The notes under the pieces were generated by a model, which worked only from the letters and a program-made list of their open reading frames with translations, did no database searches and was not told the origin of the DNA. Shown here piece by piece: positions 9,036 to 17,449 of a stretch of 64,000 bases of DNA; positions within the stretch are counted from its first letter, which is position 1, and the number at the start of each line of letters is the position of its first letter. A program made the translations under genes and the position numbers. The stretch is from positions 109,892 through 173,891 of the forward strand of contig NZ_FODJ01000008.1 of the NCBI RefSeq assembly GCF_900110345.1. The letters are read 5' to 3'. This DNA is from Amphibacillus marinus (GTDB lineage: Bacteria > Bacillota > Bacilli > Bacillales > Amphibacillaceae).

Positions 9036-9066
9036 ATAGACAAATGAATGAATAGAGGTGACTGAT

Positions 9067-9228
9067 TTGGCTAATTATGACTTGAATTTAAGTCTAGAGC
9101 GAGAAGGTACAGGTTACTTAATTAAAACAGGCATGAAATCGTTAATGGAACGAATTGCAGCATCGTTAAGAGAAGAAGGGATAGATGCTGAGGTTTGTAA
9201 AAAAATAGATAAAGGTAGTGGTGCATAA
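9067..9228 (+). CDS. Short 53-residue protein of unknown function, coupled to yugP
   Basis: The frame starts at TTG 9067 behind an AGAGGTGA ribosome site, encodes MANYDLNLSLEREGTGYLIK followed by 33 more residues, and ends at TAA 9226-9228, whose last base is the first base of the next start codon (TAATG). It contains a likely amphipathic helix (SLMERIAASLREEG) and a single Cys. The good ribosome site, the translational coupling and the promoter just upstream argue that it is real. I recognise no family. It could be a small regulator or partner of the peptidase or of HssS. Confidence 0.65.
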   Translation: MANYDLNLSLEREGTGYLIKTGMKSLMERIAASLREEGIDAEVCKKIDKGSGA

Positions 9229-9926
9229 TGTTTTATTCATATGGATTTTACCCTGGAATGGATATTTTAATTTTAGTTGCCTTTTTAGTTGCAATGTGGG
9301 CGCAATCAAAGGTAAGGAATAATTTTTATAAATATTCCCGCGTCCAAGCAAGTGCCCAAGTTACTGGCTTGCAGGTAGCTCGTCGTATTTTAGATCAGCA
9401 TGGCCTATATGATGTCGCAATTGAACGCTCAGGTCGTGGTGATTTATCCGATCATTATGATCCACGTAGTAAAACAGTTCGACTATCAGGACCGGTTTAC
9501 AGTGGTTCATCGGTTTCTTCACTGGCGATTGCTGCACACGAAGTTGGACACGCTATTCAGCACGCCAATGGTTATGCTATGTTAAAATTCCGTACTGCGC
9601 TATTCCCTGCGGCTAATATTGGCTCTCGGATGGGACCATGGCTACTGCTGTTAGGCTTTATTATGGCATATCCGCCGCTAGTAGGCGTTGGGGTTGGTTT
9701 GTTTGCTGCAGCTGTTCTTTTTCAGCTTGTTACTTTACCAGTGGAGTACGATGCAAGCCGCCGCGCTAAACACGATCTCCTGAGCTTAGGTCTTGTAACC
9801 GGACAAGAGCAACGAGGCGTCGCTAACGTGTTGAATGCTGCTGCTCTAACTTACGTAGCAAGTACGCTAATTGCTGTTCTGCAATTATTAAAATTTGTAA
9901 TGATTTTTGCAGGCCGCCGTCGTTAA
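9228..9926 (+). CDS. yugP: Zinc metallopeptidase, YugP family
   Basis: A 232-residue membrane-embedded metallopeptidase. There is an N-terminal hydrophobic helix (residues about 8-26), the zinc motif HEVGH at residues 104-108 inside IAAHEVGHAIQH, and further hydrophobic segments at about 128-165 and 208-226. The third ligand is probably the Glu of PVEYDASRRA near residue 173. The family is conserved in Bacillota but its substrate is unclear. Its start overlaps the stop of the short gene by one base, and both follow the HssR-type box, suggesting a role in membrane quality control during heme stress (inference). Confidence 0.88.
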   Translation: MFYSYGFYPGMDILILVAFLVAMWAQSKVRNNFYKYSRVQASAQVTGLQVARRILDQHGLYDVAIERSGRGDLSDHYDPRSKTVRLSGPVYSGSSVSSLAIAAHEVGHAIQHANGYAMLKFRTALFPAANIGSRMGPWLLLLGFIMAYPPLVGVGVGLFAAAVLFQLVTLPVEYDASRRAKHDLLSLGLVTGQEQRGVANVLNAAALTYVASTLIAVLQLLKFVMIFAGRRR

Positions 9927-9944
9927 TAAGGAAAATATTTCAAT

Positions 9945-9999
9945 AAAAAGCATCTGACAAAATCGTAATTAAGGTTACGACATGTTCAGGTGTTTTTTT
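9945..9999 (+). terminator. Rho-independent terminator after yugP
   Basis: A long imperfect stem (AAAAAGCATCTGA..TCGTAA paired with TTACGA..TTCAGGTGTTTTT, including G-U pairs) ends in seven T residues. It separates the yugP transcript from hrtB. Confidence 0.75.
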
Positions 10000-10048
10000 C
10001 TTAAAGATTAATTTAATGTGACAATTGGTTAGCTTAGTCGGTTCTCAA

Positions 10049-10077
10049 TTGAATTTAACATACTTAAAGGTTAGAAT
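10049..10077 (+). promoter_or_regulatory. Sigma-A type promoter for hrtBA
   Basis: TTGAAT (10049-10054), 17-base spacer, TAGAAT (10072-10077). The ribosome site GAGGAGGGG begins about 10 bases downstream. No HssR-type direct repeat is obvious here. Confidence 0.55.
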
Positions 10078-10103
10078 TATTTACAAAGAGGAGGGGACGT
10101 ATT

Positions 10104-11195
10104 TTGTTTGCATTAGCAATAAAAGAAATTCGTTTTTTTAAGTTAAAGTATAGCTTGATCGGTTTTATTCTTTTTCTACTTGCTTCTCTCGTTTTTATCG
10201 TCAGCGGCTTAGCTGGAGGTCTATCATTAAACAATGTTGCGATGCTAGAAAATAGCCATGCAAATCATTTCTTTCTTTCTGAGGATGCGGAAAATCGATT
10301 AGATCAATCTGGTTACATCGTTGATGATCTACTTGAGGCATTGCCTCGTGAAGGTGGGTGGGAGCCGTTCTTAATTCAGAATTATCGGTTGGACGCTGAT
10401 TCAAGTGAGACAAAGCTTGCTGTTACCATGATGCCAGTTGATCCGAATAGCTTTCTTTATCCTGGTGTAATTGAAGGTACTGACTTATCGGATAGTGAAG
10501 CTATTGAAATTGTAGTTGATCAATCAATGAAAGTGGATGGTGTTACCATTGGTGACACTTTATATGAGGAAGACAATGATCTTTCCTTTGAAGTAATTGG
10601 TTTTACTGAAGGCCAGACTTATCGACATGCGCCAGTAGCTTATTTAGCTGAGACAGCATTTTATAGTTTAGAGTTAACACCCCATACCGTAGCAAATGCA
10701 ATTGTGATTGAAACTGAAGAGACTGTATTACAAGCTGCAATTACCGGGGCTTTTGATGAAGGCGTTTGGGTAGGGAAAGCGGATGTTATAGATGGTGTTC
10801 CAGGACACTCGTCAGAGCAAATGTCATTAAATATGATGATTTTCTTTCTTATTGTCATTGCGGTTTTTGTTTTGGCAGCTTTCTTCTACATTCTAACCAT
10901 TCAAAAGCTTAATCAATTCGGGGTGCTAAAGGCATTGGGAGCAAGCAATCAATTCCTAATTGGCGCAACACTTCTTCAGGTACTAACCTTGACAACTGTT
11001 AGCCTAATCCTTGCAATTGGGTTTACTTACTTCATTACCACCATCTTACCAGAGGGGATGCCCTTTGACTTTAATAGCGGCTTACTTGTGCAATATTCAG
11101 TCACGATGCTTGCTGTCTCGTTAATAGGAGCTTTGTTATCAGCGATAAAGATTGTAAAGATTGATCCACAGCAAGCGATTGGGAGGGTTGAATAA
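10104..11195 (+). CDS. hrtB: Heme-efflux ABC transporter permease, HrtB-like
   Basis: A 363-residue FtsX/MacB-type permease. TM1 lies near residues 14-36, then a large extracytoplasmic domain (about 40-240), and three C-terminal TMs (about 245-265, 290-315, 330-350). The N-terminus (LAIKEIRFFKLKYSLI), SLNMMIFFLIV, AFFYILTIQKLNQFGVLKAL and the C-terminal IVKIDPQQAIG match what I recall of HrtB. It starts at TTG 10104 behind GAGGAGGGG. It overlaps hrtA by one base. HrtBA removes toxic heme from the membrane (family knowledge). Confidence 0.85.
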   Translation: MFALAIKEIRFFKLKYSLIGFILFLLASLVFIVSGLAGGLSLNNVAMLENSHANHFFLSEDAENRLDQSGYIVDDLLEALPREGGWEPFLIQNYRLDADSSETKLAVTMMPVDPNSFLYPGVIEGTDLSDSEAIEIVVDQSMKVDGVTIGDTLYEEDNDLSFEVIGFTEGQTYRHAPVAYLAETAFYSLELTPHTVANAIVIETEETVLQAAITGAFDEGVWVGKADVIDGVPGHSSEQMSLNMMIFFLIVIAVFVLAAFFYILTIQKLNQFGVLKALGASNQFLIGATLLQVLTLTTVSLILAIGFTYFITTILPEGMPFDFNSGLLVQYSVTMLAVSLIGALLSAIKIVKIDPQQAIGRVE

Positions 11196-11875
11196 TGACA
11201 GCACCATTAATTCTAGACAAGATTGTTAAAGGCTACCAAGACGGTAAAGAATATCAAGAAATATTGTCAAAAGTCTCATTATCAGTTGAAAAGGGTCAAA
11301 CAACAGCTGTCATTGGGCCATCGGGTTCTGGGAAGAGTACGTTTTTATCTGTGGCTGGCGCCCTCCTCTCTCCAGATAGCGGAGCAGTTATCATTAATGG
11401 ACAGTCAATTGCTGGATTTTCGGCTAAACAATTGGCTAATATTCGCTTAAATCAAATTGGCTATATTTTTCAAGCGGCGAACTTAGTTCCTTATCTAACG
11501 GTAAAGGAGCAATTAAAACTAGTTATTGAAATGAATCGTAATTGGTCAAAGGATGCTCAATTGCGCGTAAAGGAAGCGCTCGGTGATGTTGGACTTGGAG
11601 AGCGACTCAATGCATATCCACATCAATTATCCGGTGGCGAAAAACAACGTGTTGCCATCGCGAGAGCTTTTATGAATGACCCTGATATTATTTTAGCAGA
11701 TGAACCAACTGCAAACCTAGATCAAGCTAGAAGTCATGAAATTGTCAGACTTATTGCTAAAGAAGCCAAGGAGAAGAATAAGGCGGCAATATTAGTCACT
11801 CATGATGAGAAGCTATTAGAATATTGCTCAGTTGTATATACAATTGAAGCAGGTGAGTTAGTGAAAAGAACGTAG
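11195..11875 (+). CDS. hrtA: Heme-efflux ABC transporter ATPase, HrtA-like
   Basis: A 226-residue ATPase: Walker A GPSGSGKST near residues 42-50, Q-loop (FQAANLVPYL), signature LSGGEKQ, Walker B IILADEP and H-loop THDE. YPHQLSGGEKQRVAIARAFM followed by NDPDIILADEPTA closely matches HrtA. The gene order is B-A, with a one-base overlap to the permease. It powers heme efflux through HrtB. The stop codon is inside the terminator stem. Confidence 0.86.
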   Translation: MTAPLILDKIVKGYQDGKEYQEILSKVSLSVEKGQTTAVIGPSGSGKSTFLSVAGALLSPDSGAVIINGQSIAGFSAKQLANIRLNQIGYIFQAANLVPYLTVKEQLKLVIEMNRNWSKDAQLRVKEALGDVGLGERLNAYPHQLSGGEKQRVAIARAFMNDPDIILADEPTANLDQARSHEIVRLIAKEAKEKNKAAILVTHDEKLLEYCSVVYTIEAGELVKRT

Positions 11876-11899
11876 AGGGATTCCCCCCTCTACGTTTTT
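11869..11899 (+). terminator. Rho-independent terminator overlapping the hrtA stop codon
   Basis: Perfect 11-bp stem AACGTAGAGGG / CCCTCTACGTT (11869-11879 with 11886-11896) followed by T residues; the TAG stop (11873-11875) is part of the 5' arm. Confidence 0.85.
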
Positions 11900-11974
11900 G
11901 CATTTAAATTAATGTTAATAAGCCGTTAAACTGCTTGTTATCGAGTGATTAATTAAAAAGTTTGGTGAAAACGT

Positions 11975-12000
11975 TCAATTATTTTAAATGCTGCCGATAT
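11975..12000 (+). promoter_or_regulatory. Sigma-D (flagellar) promoter of flaG-fliD-fliS-fliT
   Basis: Perfect sigma-D -10 element GCCGATAT at 11993-12000, with TCAA (one mismatch to TAAA) 14 bases upstream at 11975-11978. It lies 37 bases before the flaG start codon. Confidence 0.8.
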
Positions 12001-12037
12001 AAGCTTTAAGGATAAAATGCAGAGGAGTTGGCATGAC

Positions 12038-12382
12038 ATGGATGTCAGTAGATTGTTTTCTGGAACGACTTTCACACCACAGGCTAGTGGAGATTATGTA
12101 TCAGATGTCAGAGCTAAGATTCAACAATCAGGAACGAACATGGATCAGGCCCAGGTTGACCGTGTTCAAGTGGAGAGTATGGTAGAAGGCTTAAATGATT
12201 TCTTACAGCCAATAAATAGAACGATTCGGTTTGAATTGCATGATAAATTAGATCGCTATTATGTTAAAGTTGTCGATAGATTCACAGATGAAGTGATTCG
12301 CGAAGTCCCACCAGAGCAAATGCTGGATATTTATGCGGCAATGGCTGAGTTTATGGGCTTGATCGTTGATGAGAGAATATAG
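12038..12382 (+). CDS. flaG: Flagellar protein FlaG
   Basis: A 114-residue FlaG-family protein. The C-terminal half carries the family pattern (LNDFLQPINRTIRFELHDKL near residues 50-70, then YVKVVDRFTDEVIREVPPEQ). FlaG influences filament length (family knowledge). An in-frame ATG at 12017 exists, but AGAGGAG at 12021-12027 supports the start at 12038, giving the usual length. First gene of a sigma-D operon, 14 bp before fliD. Confidence 0.9.
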   Translation: MDVSRLFSGTTFTPQASGDYVSDVRAKIQQSGTNMDQAQVDRVQVESMVEGLNDFLQPINRTIRFELHDKLDRYYVKVVDRFTDEVIREVPPEQMLDIYAAMAEFMGLIVDERI

Positions 12383-12396
12383 GGAGGGCATAAATA

Positions 12397-13935
12397 ATGG
12401 GTATGAGAATTAGTGGATTTGCATCAGGAATGGATATTGAGGCAATGGTTCGCGATTTAATGACGGCAGAACGGATGCCATTAAATCGTATTCAACAAAA
12501 TAAGACTAAAATTGAATGGCAACGTGATGCTTATCGCGAGTTAAATGTTAAACTTGCTGAGCTTGATAATTTAATGTTAGATATGCGTTTACAAAGCACA
12601 TATATGGCAAAAAAAACGACATCTTCCAATAACGCAGTCACTGCGACGGCCAGTGCAAATGCATCAAATGGGAGTTATCGGATTTCAGTGGAGCAATTAG
12701 CGACAAATGCGATTAACGCCTCTAATGGTGGTATTTCCGCTGAAGGTCAAAAAATTGACCCACGCGCAAAACTATTTGATCAAATAGAGGAAGGTAAAAT
12801 TAAAGGGTTCTTAAATAATGGTGAAGTAGAGTTTGATCGTACTCAACCGCAATTTTTAAAGTTTGAAACTTATGTTGAGGGAGAGATGCGAGAAGTTGAG
12901 ATAGAAGTTACAGAGCAGGACACCTTAAGCTCAGTGTTGAATAAAATTACTAATAAAGGCGTCGGTGTACGTGCTTTCTATGATGTTGAACAAGATCGTG
13001 TTATCATGGAACGTACCACTACTGGTCAGTTTAATCAAGTAGAAGGCGGTAAGGAGATAGAATTCGCAGATAACGGGTTTTTAGCGAATTTATTCTCTAT
13101 GCAGTCAAGCAATGAGACTGGAGGAACCAATGCTCGCTTTACTTATAACGGAGTTGAATTAACCTCTAAAACAAATACAACCACCTTAAATGGAATCACC
13201 TTTACTTTTAATGATGAAACGTCAAGCACAAATGTTAGTGTAGTATCTGATACTGATCAAGTTTTAGCGAAAATCACTGAATTTGTTGATAAATACAATG
13301 AGCTCGTGGAAACCATTACAGGCAAGCTTAATGAACCAGCATATCGCAGTTTTCATCCGCTTTCAGAAGAAGAAATGCGAGATATGTCAGAACGAGAAAT
13401 AGAAATGTGGGATGAGAAGGCAAGAAGTGGTTTGCTACGCCGAGATCCCGTCCTTAGCAATGCCTTAACCGAAATGCGAATGGCTTGGACCGGTATGGTG
13501 AAAAATGATAGCCAATATAATCACTTTTCACAAATAGGAATAAATACGACAGCTAATTATCTAGATGGCGGTAAGCTAGCTATTGATGAAGGTAAGCTTC
13601 GAGAAGCTTTAGAAAATAATGTGGAGGATGTTTTCCGCATGTTTTCTAATAATGTCGATGGTGAGGGCAAGGGGATTTTTCACCGTTTAAATGATGCAGT
13701 TGATAAAACAACAAAACAAATTACCGATCGTGCAGGCGGATCTAATAGTCAGCTTCACCAATACGCACTTGGCCGACAAATTAGAGGAATGGACTCAAGG
13801 ATAGCTAACTTTGAACGGCGCTTAGAGATGACCGAGAATCGTTATTGGCGTCAATTCACTGCGATGGAAAAAGCAATTCAGCAGTTCAATGACCAGTCTA
13901 ATATGCTATACTCTTATTTCAACCAAGGTATGTAG
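12397..13935 (+). CDS. fliD: Flagellar filament cap protein FliD
   Basis: A 512-residue filament cap (hook-associated protein 2). The N-terminal domain has the family opening RISGFASGMDIEAMVRDLM. The centre contains variable outer domains, and the C-terminal FliD_C region includes TEFVDKYNELVETI (near residue 295) and a coiled-coil end (RQIRGMDSRIANFERRLEMT) that mediates cap assembly. It promotes flagellin polymerisation at the filament tip. It starts at ATG 12397 behind AGGGAGG; ATG 12403 is an alternative. Cotranscribed with flaG and fliS. Confidence 0.96.
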   Translation: MGMRISGFASGMDIEAMVRDLMTAERMPLNRIQQNKTKIEWQRDAYRELNVKLAELDNLMLDMRLQSTYMAKKTTSSNNAVTATASANASNGSYRISVEQLATNAINASNGGISAEGQKIDPRAKLFDQIEEGKIKGFLNNGEVEFDRTQPQFLKFETYVEGEMREVEIEVTEQDTLSSVLNKITNKGVGVRAFYDVEQDRVIMERTTTGQFNQVEGGKEIEFADNGFLANLFSMQSSNETGGTNARFTYNGVELTSKTNTTTLNGITFTFNDETSSTNVSVVSDTDQVLAKITEFVDKYNELVETITGKLNEPAYRSFHPLSEEEMRDMSEREIEMWDEKARSGLLRRDPVLSNALTEMRMAWTGMVKNDSQYNHFSQIGINTTANYLDGGKLAIDEGKLREALENNVEDVFRMFSNNVDGEGKGIFHRLNDAVDKTTKQITDRAGGSNSQLHQYALGRQIRGMDSRIANFERRLEMTENRYWRQFTAMEKAIQQFNDQSNMLYSYFNQGM

Positions 13936-13966
13936 CAGGAGTTTATAGAAAGGATGACATTAAATC

Positions 13967-14368
13967 ATGAGTCAGCAGCACTACCAACAAGCATACAAGT
14001 CTAACTCAGTTAATACTGCATCTCCCGGTGAGTTAACGCTAATGCTCTATAATGGTTGTTTGAAATTTATCAAATATGCTAAAAAGGGAATTGAGGACGG
14101 TAATTTTCAAATGAAAAATACCAATATACAGAAAGCACAGAGTATCATTAATGAGCTAATTGTCACATTGGATCAAGGTGCCCCAATCGCAAAAGAAATG
14201 ATGCCGTTGTATGATTATATTAATCGGCTTTTAATTAACGGTAATGTTAAGAACGATCTTGAAGCGTTAACAGAGGCATCTAATCTAGTGGCCGACTTCC
14301 GGGATACATGGAAAGAAGTCGTCAAACAGACGCGCACCATGCAGTACTCTCAAGGAGTACAAGCATAA
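13967..14368 (+). CDS. fliS: Flagellin export chaperone FliS
   Basis: A 133-residue, mostly helical cytoplasmic chaperone that binds flagellin and prevents premature polymerisation. Family hallmarks are YKSNSVNTASPGELTLMLYN (near residues 10-29), GCLKFI, and a long helical C-terminus (LVADFRDTWKEVVKQ). Its stop overlaps the fliT start by one base (TAATG), indicating translational coupling. Confidence 0.96.
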   Translation: MSQQHYQQAYKSNSVNTASPGELTLMLYNGCLKFIKYAKKGIEDGNFQMKNTNIQKAQSIINELIVTLDQGAPIAKEMMPLYDYINRLLINGNVKNDLEALTEASNLVADFRDTWKEVVKQTRTMQYSQGVQA

Positions 14369-14721
14369 TGTCTGTGCTCGTGAAGTTGACCAATGTCACC
14401 GACCAACTGACGCAATTACTTAATCAAATGGTAACAAGTCAAAATCGTGATGAGGTCATGGAATCTGTTCAAGCATTAATCGAGCAACGAGAATTACTGT
14501 TTAGAGAGTTAGTACCACCGTTTTCTGCTGAAGATATGGAGCTAGGTGAGCAACTGTTCCAAAAGGATCAAGCAATTCAACTGCGACTTAGTCATCTTTT
14601 CTTAGAGTTGAAAAATGAAATGAAAAGTACCCAAAAACAAAAATCCTCAAATAAACAATATTTAGATCCTTACCGTCAACTGTCAACAAATTATGGTTCG
14701 TATTGGGATAAGAAAAATTAA
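14368..14721 (+). CDS. fliT: FliT-like flagellar chaperone
   Basis: A 117-residue helical protein in the fliT position directly after fliS, starting at ATG 14368 within the TAATG overlap. An upstream in-frame extension reads into fliS and is unlikely. It has heptad-like helices (TNVTDQLTQLLNQMV, ALIEQRELLFRELVPPF) as in FliT, and a basic C-terminus. In Bacillus, FliT is the export chaperone for FliD (family knowledge). Sequence conservation in this family is low, so the assignment rests on length, helicity and position. Confidence 0.82.
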   Translation: MSVLVKLTNVTDQLTQLLNQMVTSQNRDEVMESVQALIEQRELLFRELVPPFSAEDMELGEQLFQKDQAIQLRLSHLFLELKNEMKSTQKQKSSNKQYLDPYRQLSTNYGSYWDKKN

Positions 14722-14724
14722 TTA

Positions 14725-14768
14725 AGCTGCATTCCGACTTGTATGTCGCAATGCAGCTCTTTTTTTAG
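14725..14768. terminator. Bidirectional terminator between fliT and the amino-acid ABC operon
   Basis: Stem AGCTGCATT / AATGCAGCT (14725-14733 with 14750-14758), inner CGAC/GTCG pairing, then seven T residues on the plus strand and TTAATTAATTTTT on the minus strand. Confidence 0.85.
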
Positions 14769-14778
14769 CTTATAATAG

Positions 14779-15525
14779 TTACTGTTCATCATCAAGTAAT
14801 TGTAGAAACGTTTTTGTTTGCTTGTGGCTAGGGTTATCAAGTACTTGTTCTGGTGGGCCTTCCTCGACAATAAAGCCACCATCAATAAATAGCACCTTGT
14901 CGGCAACACGACGGGCGAAGTTCATTTCATGGGTCACAATGACCATTGTCTGACCTTCCTTAGCTAAGCCCTCAATGACTTTTAGCACTTCGCGGACTAA
15001 TTGTGGATCTAAAGCTGATGTCGGCTCATCAAATAGCATAATTGCTGGCTCCATCATTAGGGCACGCGCAATTGCAGCTCGCTGTTGTTGGCCGCCAGAT
15101 AAGGAGTCCGGGTATTTATCTTTATGATCAATCATCCCGACTTTTTCTAGTAGCTGCTCACCTTGCTTAATTAATTTTGCTTTTGACTGCTTTTTAACAA
15201 TTAAAGGTGCCTCAATAATATTCTCCATCACCGTTTTATGAGGAAAAAGGTGAAAGCCTTGAAAGACCATCCCAGAATACTTTCGTAAAGTAAGTAACTT
15301 ATTCTTCTTAAATTTCCTTTCTGAAAAGGTTAGCTGATCATCACCCATCTTAATGGCCCCTGAATTCGGTATCTCCAATAGGTTTAGACACCTGAGTAAA
15401 GTCGTTTTACCCGAACCTGATGGACCAATTAAGCATACAACCTCTCCTTTTTTTACAGAAAAATTAATAGATTCTAGAACGGTTGTATTATCAAAGGATT
15501 TTTTTAAGTTAATCACATCAATCAT
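14779..15525 (-). CDS. Polar amino-acid ABC transporter ATP-binding protein
   Basis: A 248-residue GlnQ/HisP-type ATPase: Walker A GPSGSGKTT near residues 34-42, Q-loop MVFQGFHLFPH, signature LSGGQQQR, Walker B IMLFDEPTSALDP and the H-loop THEMNFAR, all typical of polar amino-acid importers. It is the third gene of a binding protein-permease-ATPase operon. Start at 15525 behind AGGGGAG. Substrate is most likely cystine, glutamine or another polar amino acid; the sequence does not decide. Confidence 0.93.
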   Translation of the reverse strand: MIDVINLKKSFDNTTVLESINFSVKKGEVVCLIGPSGSGKTTLLRCLNLLEIPNSGAIKMGDDQLTFSERKFKKNKLLTLRKYSGMVFQGFHLFPHKTVMENIIEAPLIVKKQSKAKLIKQGEQLLEKVGMIDHKDKYPDSLSGGQQQRAAIARALMMEPAIMLFDEPTSALDPQLVREVLKVIEGLAKEGQTMVIVTHEMNFARRVADKVLFIDGGFIVEEGPPEQVLDNPSHKQTKTFLQLLDDEQ

Positions 15526-15538
15526 GATATCTCCCCTT

Positions 15539-16240
15539 TTACCGTTGGTTTAAGTAGCGATTATAGCGCTTCTCAAGTCTTTGCTGGAAATAACCAATTA
15601 TGATACAGACAACCCAATAAATTAAGGCAGCTGCAATATACATGGTCATGCTTTCATAGGTCCGACCAGCGACAATTCTTGCCGAGTATAGAAGTTCATT
15701 GACCGTTATGATTGAGGTCAACGATGTTCCTTTTACAATATCCATAAAAATACTAAACGTTGGCGGTAAGGCAATTCGTGTTGCTTGTGGGATAATAATT
15801 CGCCACATGGTTTCTGGAAACCCCATTTGCAAGGATTCAGCTGCTTCCCACTGACCTCGTGGAACGGAAAGAATGGCTGAGCGAATGACTTCTGCATTAT
15901 AGGCTGCAAAATTTAAGCTTACCCCAACAATTCCAGCTACAATTGGATTATTAAATTGTACCCCAATTACCGGAAGTCCATAATAAAGAATGAAAATAAA
16001 GACAAGCAATGGTGTACCGCGCATGAATGAGATAAACACTCTTGCAGGAAGGTGAAATATCCAATGTTTGGACATTCTCATAATGGCAATAACAAGACCA
16101 AGCAAAAGGGCAAAAATCATACTAAATAATGCAATCACCATGGAAATTCTTAACCCTTGCAAAAGAAGTGGTAATGAATCTCGGACAAGTTCAAAATTAA
16201 ACAAATACTCCCACTGAATTTGATTAAACGAATTAAACAT
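15539..16240 (-). CDS. Polar amino-acid ABC transporter permease
   Basis: A 233-residue HisM/GlnP-type permease with about five TMs. The family N-terminal pattern LLLQGLRISMVIALFSMIFA, the FIFILYYGLP segment and the EAA-like loop EAAESLQMGFPETMWRIIIP near residues 132-151 are visible. It lies 13 bp upstream of the ATPase gene and 142 bp downstream of the binding-protein gene. The start at 16240 has a GGGAGG site. Confidence 0.93.
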   Translation of the reverse strand: MFNSFNQIQWEYLFNFELVRDSLPLLLQGLRISMVIALFSMIFALLLGLVIAIMRMSKHWIFHLPARVFISFMRGTPLLVFIFILYYGLPVIGVQFNNPIVAGIVGVSLNFAAYNAEVIRSAILSVPRGQWEAAESLQMGFPETMWRIIIPQATRIALPPTFSIFMDIVKGTSLTSIITVNELLYSARIVAGRTYESMTMYIAAALIYWVVCIIIGYFQQRLEKRYNRYLNQR

Positions 16241-16332
16241 AAAATACGACCTCCCTTGCTCGCTATTTTTTTGTAAAGTAAGGGCTAATTAGCAGTTTTA
16301 TCATACCTGTTTTTTAATCATAGTCAAGTAAA

Positions 16333-16370
16333 AGGGTGAAGTCCCGATGCTATGATCAGAACATCACCCT
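16333..16370 (-). terminator. Intra-operon stem-loop between binding protein and permease genes
   Basis: Arms AGGGTGA (16333-16339) and TCACCCT (16364-16370) with GATCATAGCATC in the loop. Read on the minus strand, the hairpin is followed by TTTTACTTGAC. A partial terminator or RNA-processing hairpin here would give more binding protein than membrane subunits, as is common in such operons. Confidence 0.5.
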
Positions 16371-16382
16371 AGTGACGCGTTA

Positions 16383-17279
16383 TTAAAAATCAAATTCGTA
16401 AACTTCAGAGCCGTCAACTGGATCAGACGCATCTTCACCTAGAAATTCTTCAGAAAGCTCAGCAATTGTTCCATCTTGTCTTAGTGCATCTATTGCTTCA
16501 TTCAGTTTATCAATTAAAGCTAAATTTCCTTTGAGGACTGGAATTGCACTTTCTGTGGCATGGTATTTAATGTTTTCAGCGACAGCCAAGCCATCATTAT
16601 TAAATTCCTCAAGCGTTCTTGCTAAGACTAGCCGATCATTTAAATAAGCATCGCGATTCCCGTTTAATATATCCCGCAGTATCGCCTCTACACCGCCATC
16701 ATAAGCAACTCCATCTGCCTCAATATGCTCAGCGAATCGAGCATAGTTGCTTGTTAACGATCCGAGCGCAACTGGTATACCAGTTAAATCGTCCACAGAT
16801 TGAAATTGATCAAGATCTTCTGTTCTAACAATAATTGAACCGTAAGAATACTTGTAAGCTTCTGTAAAATCAAATGTTTCAAGTCGCTCTTCTGTAACTG
16901 CAAAGTCGTTTAAGGCAAAGTTAATTTGGCCATTTCTTAATGCTGGCAAGATACCATCAAAGTCCATTGTTGAAAATTCAATATCAACCTCTAAATATTC
17001 TGCAATAGCTCTCGCTAATTCTACATCAAACCCTGTTAGTTCATTATCTTCATTAAAAAAAGTTACTGGAGCATAGGTACCTGATGTTCCAACGACAAGC
17101 GTACCAGCCTCTTCAACATCTAACCATGATCGATCCGAAGTTTCTTCGCCATTCTCATCATTTTCATTACTGGCATTATTGTCATCATTGCTTGCTGAAT
17201 TGTTATCATCAATCGTACAAGCTACAGTAACAACAGTAAACACGGCTAATAATAGAAATAACCATACATTTCTTTTCAT
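16383..17279 (-). CDS. Amino-acid ABC transporter substrate-binding lipoprotein
   Basis: A 298-residue binding protein of the SBP_bac_3 family, possibly for cystine. Lipoprotein signal ends in VTVAC (Cys21), followed by an Asn/Asp/Glu-rich linker (residues about 22-52). The binding domain has LVVGTSGTYAPVTFFNEDN, GFDVELARAIAEYL, ILPALRNGQINFALND and TEERLETFDFTEAY, typical of the TcyA/FliY-like subfamily. The acidic linker is longer than usual. It is first in the operon, with a weak stem-loop behind it. I saw no T-box or S-box leader in the 170 bases upstream. Confidence 0.9.
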   Translation of the reverse strand: MKRNVWLFLLLAVFTVVTVACTIDDNNSASNDDNNASNENDENGEETSDRSWLDVEEAGTLVVGTSGTYAPVTFFNEDNELTGFDVELARAIAEYLEVDIEFSTMDFDGILPALRNGQINFALNDFAVTEERLETFDFTEAYKYSYGSIIVRTEDLDQFQSVDDLTGIPVALGSLTSNYARFAEHIEADGVAYDGGVEAILRDILNGNRDAYLNDRLVLARTLEEFNNDGLAVAENIKYHATESAIPVLKGNLALIDKLNEAIDALRQDGTIAELSEEFLGEDASDPVDGSEVYEFDF

Positions 17280-17388
17280 CTCTTTATTCCCCCAATTCTT
17301 AATTCTGAGTTAGTTAATCAGAATAGTGTGTTATAATATACCATAATTAGTAGCAAAAATCAATTAAAGAATTATTAATATTTTGCAG

Positions 17389-17414
17389 GTTTTAGCAGGA
17401 TATTATACGGGTAA
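17389..17414 (+). promoter_or_regulatory. Sigma-B type general-stress promoter of hpf
   Basis: GTTTTA (17389-17394), 14-base spacer, GGGTAA (17409-17414), close to GTTTAA-N12-15-GGGTAT. hpf/yvyD is sigma-B controlled in Bacillus subtilis (family knowledge). A second possible -10, TATAAT at 17332-17337, lies further upstream. Confidence 0.7.
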
Positions 17415-17449
17415 AATAGAATTATAGATATAGAAAGGAGGACACTTTT

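Noticed and set aside
10011..10103. HssR direct repeat upstream of hrtB
   Set aside because: GTTCTCAAT occurs once, without a second copy at an 11-base period.
17280..17449. T-box, S-box or other riboswitch controlling the amino-acid importer
   Set aside because: The 170-base divergent region is too short and shows no T-box sequence or conserved riboswitch core.
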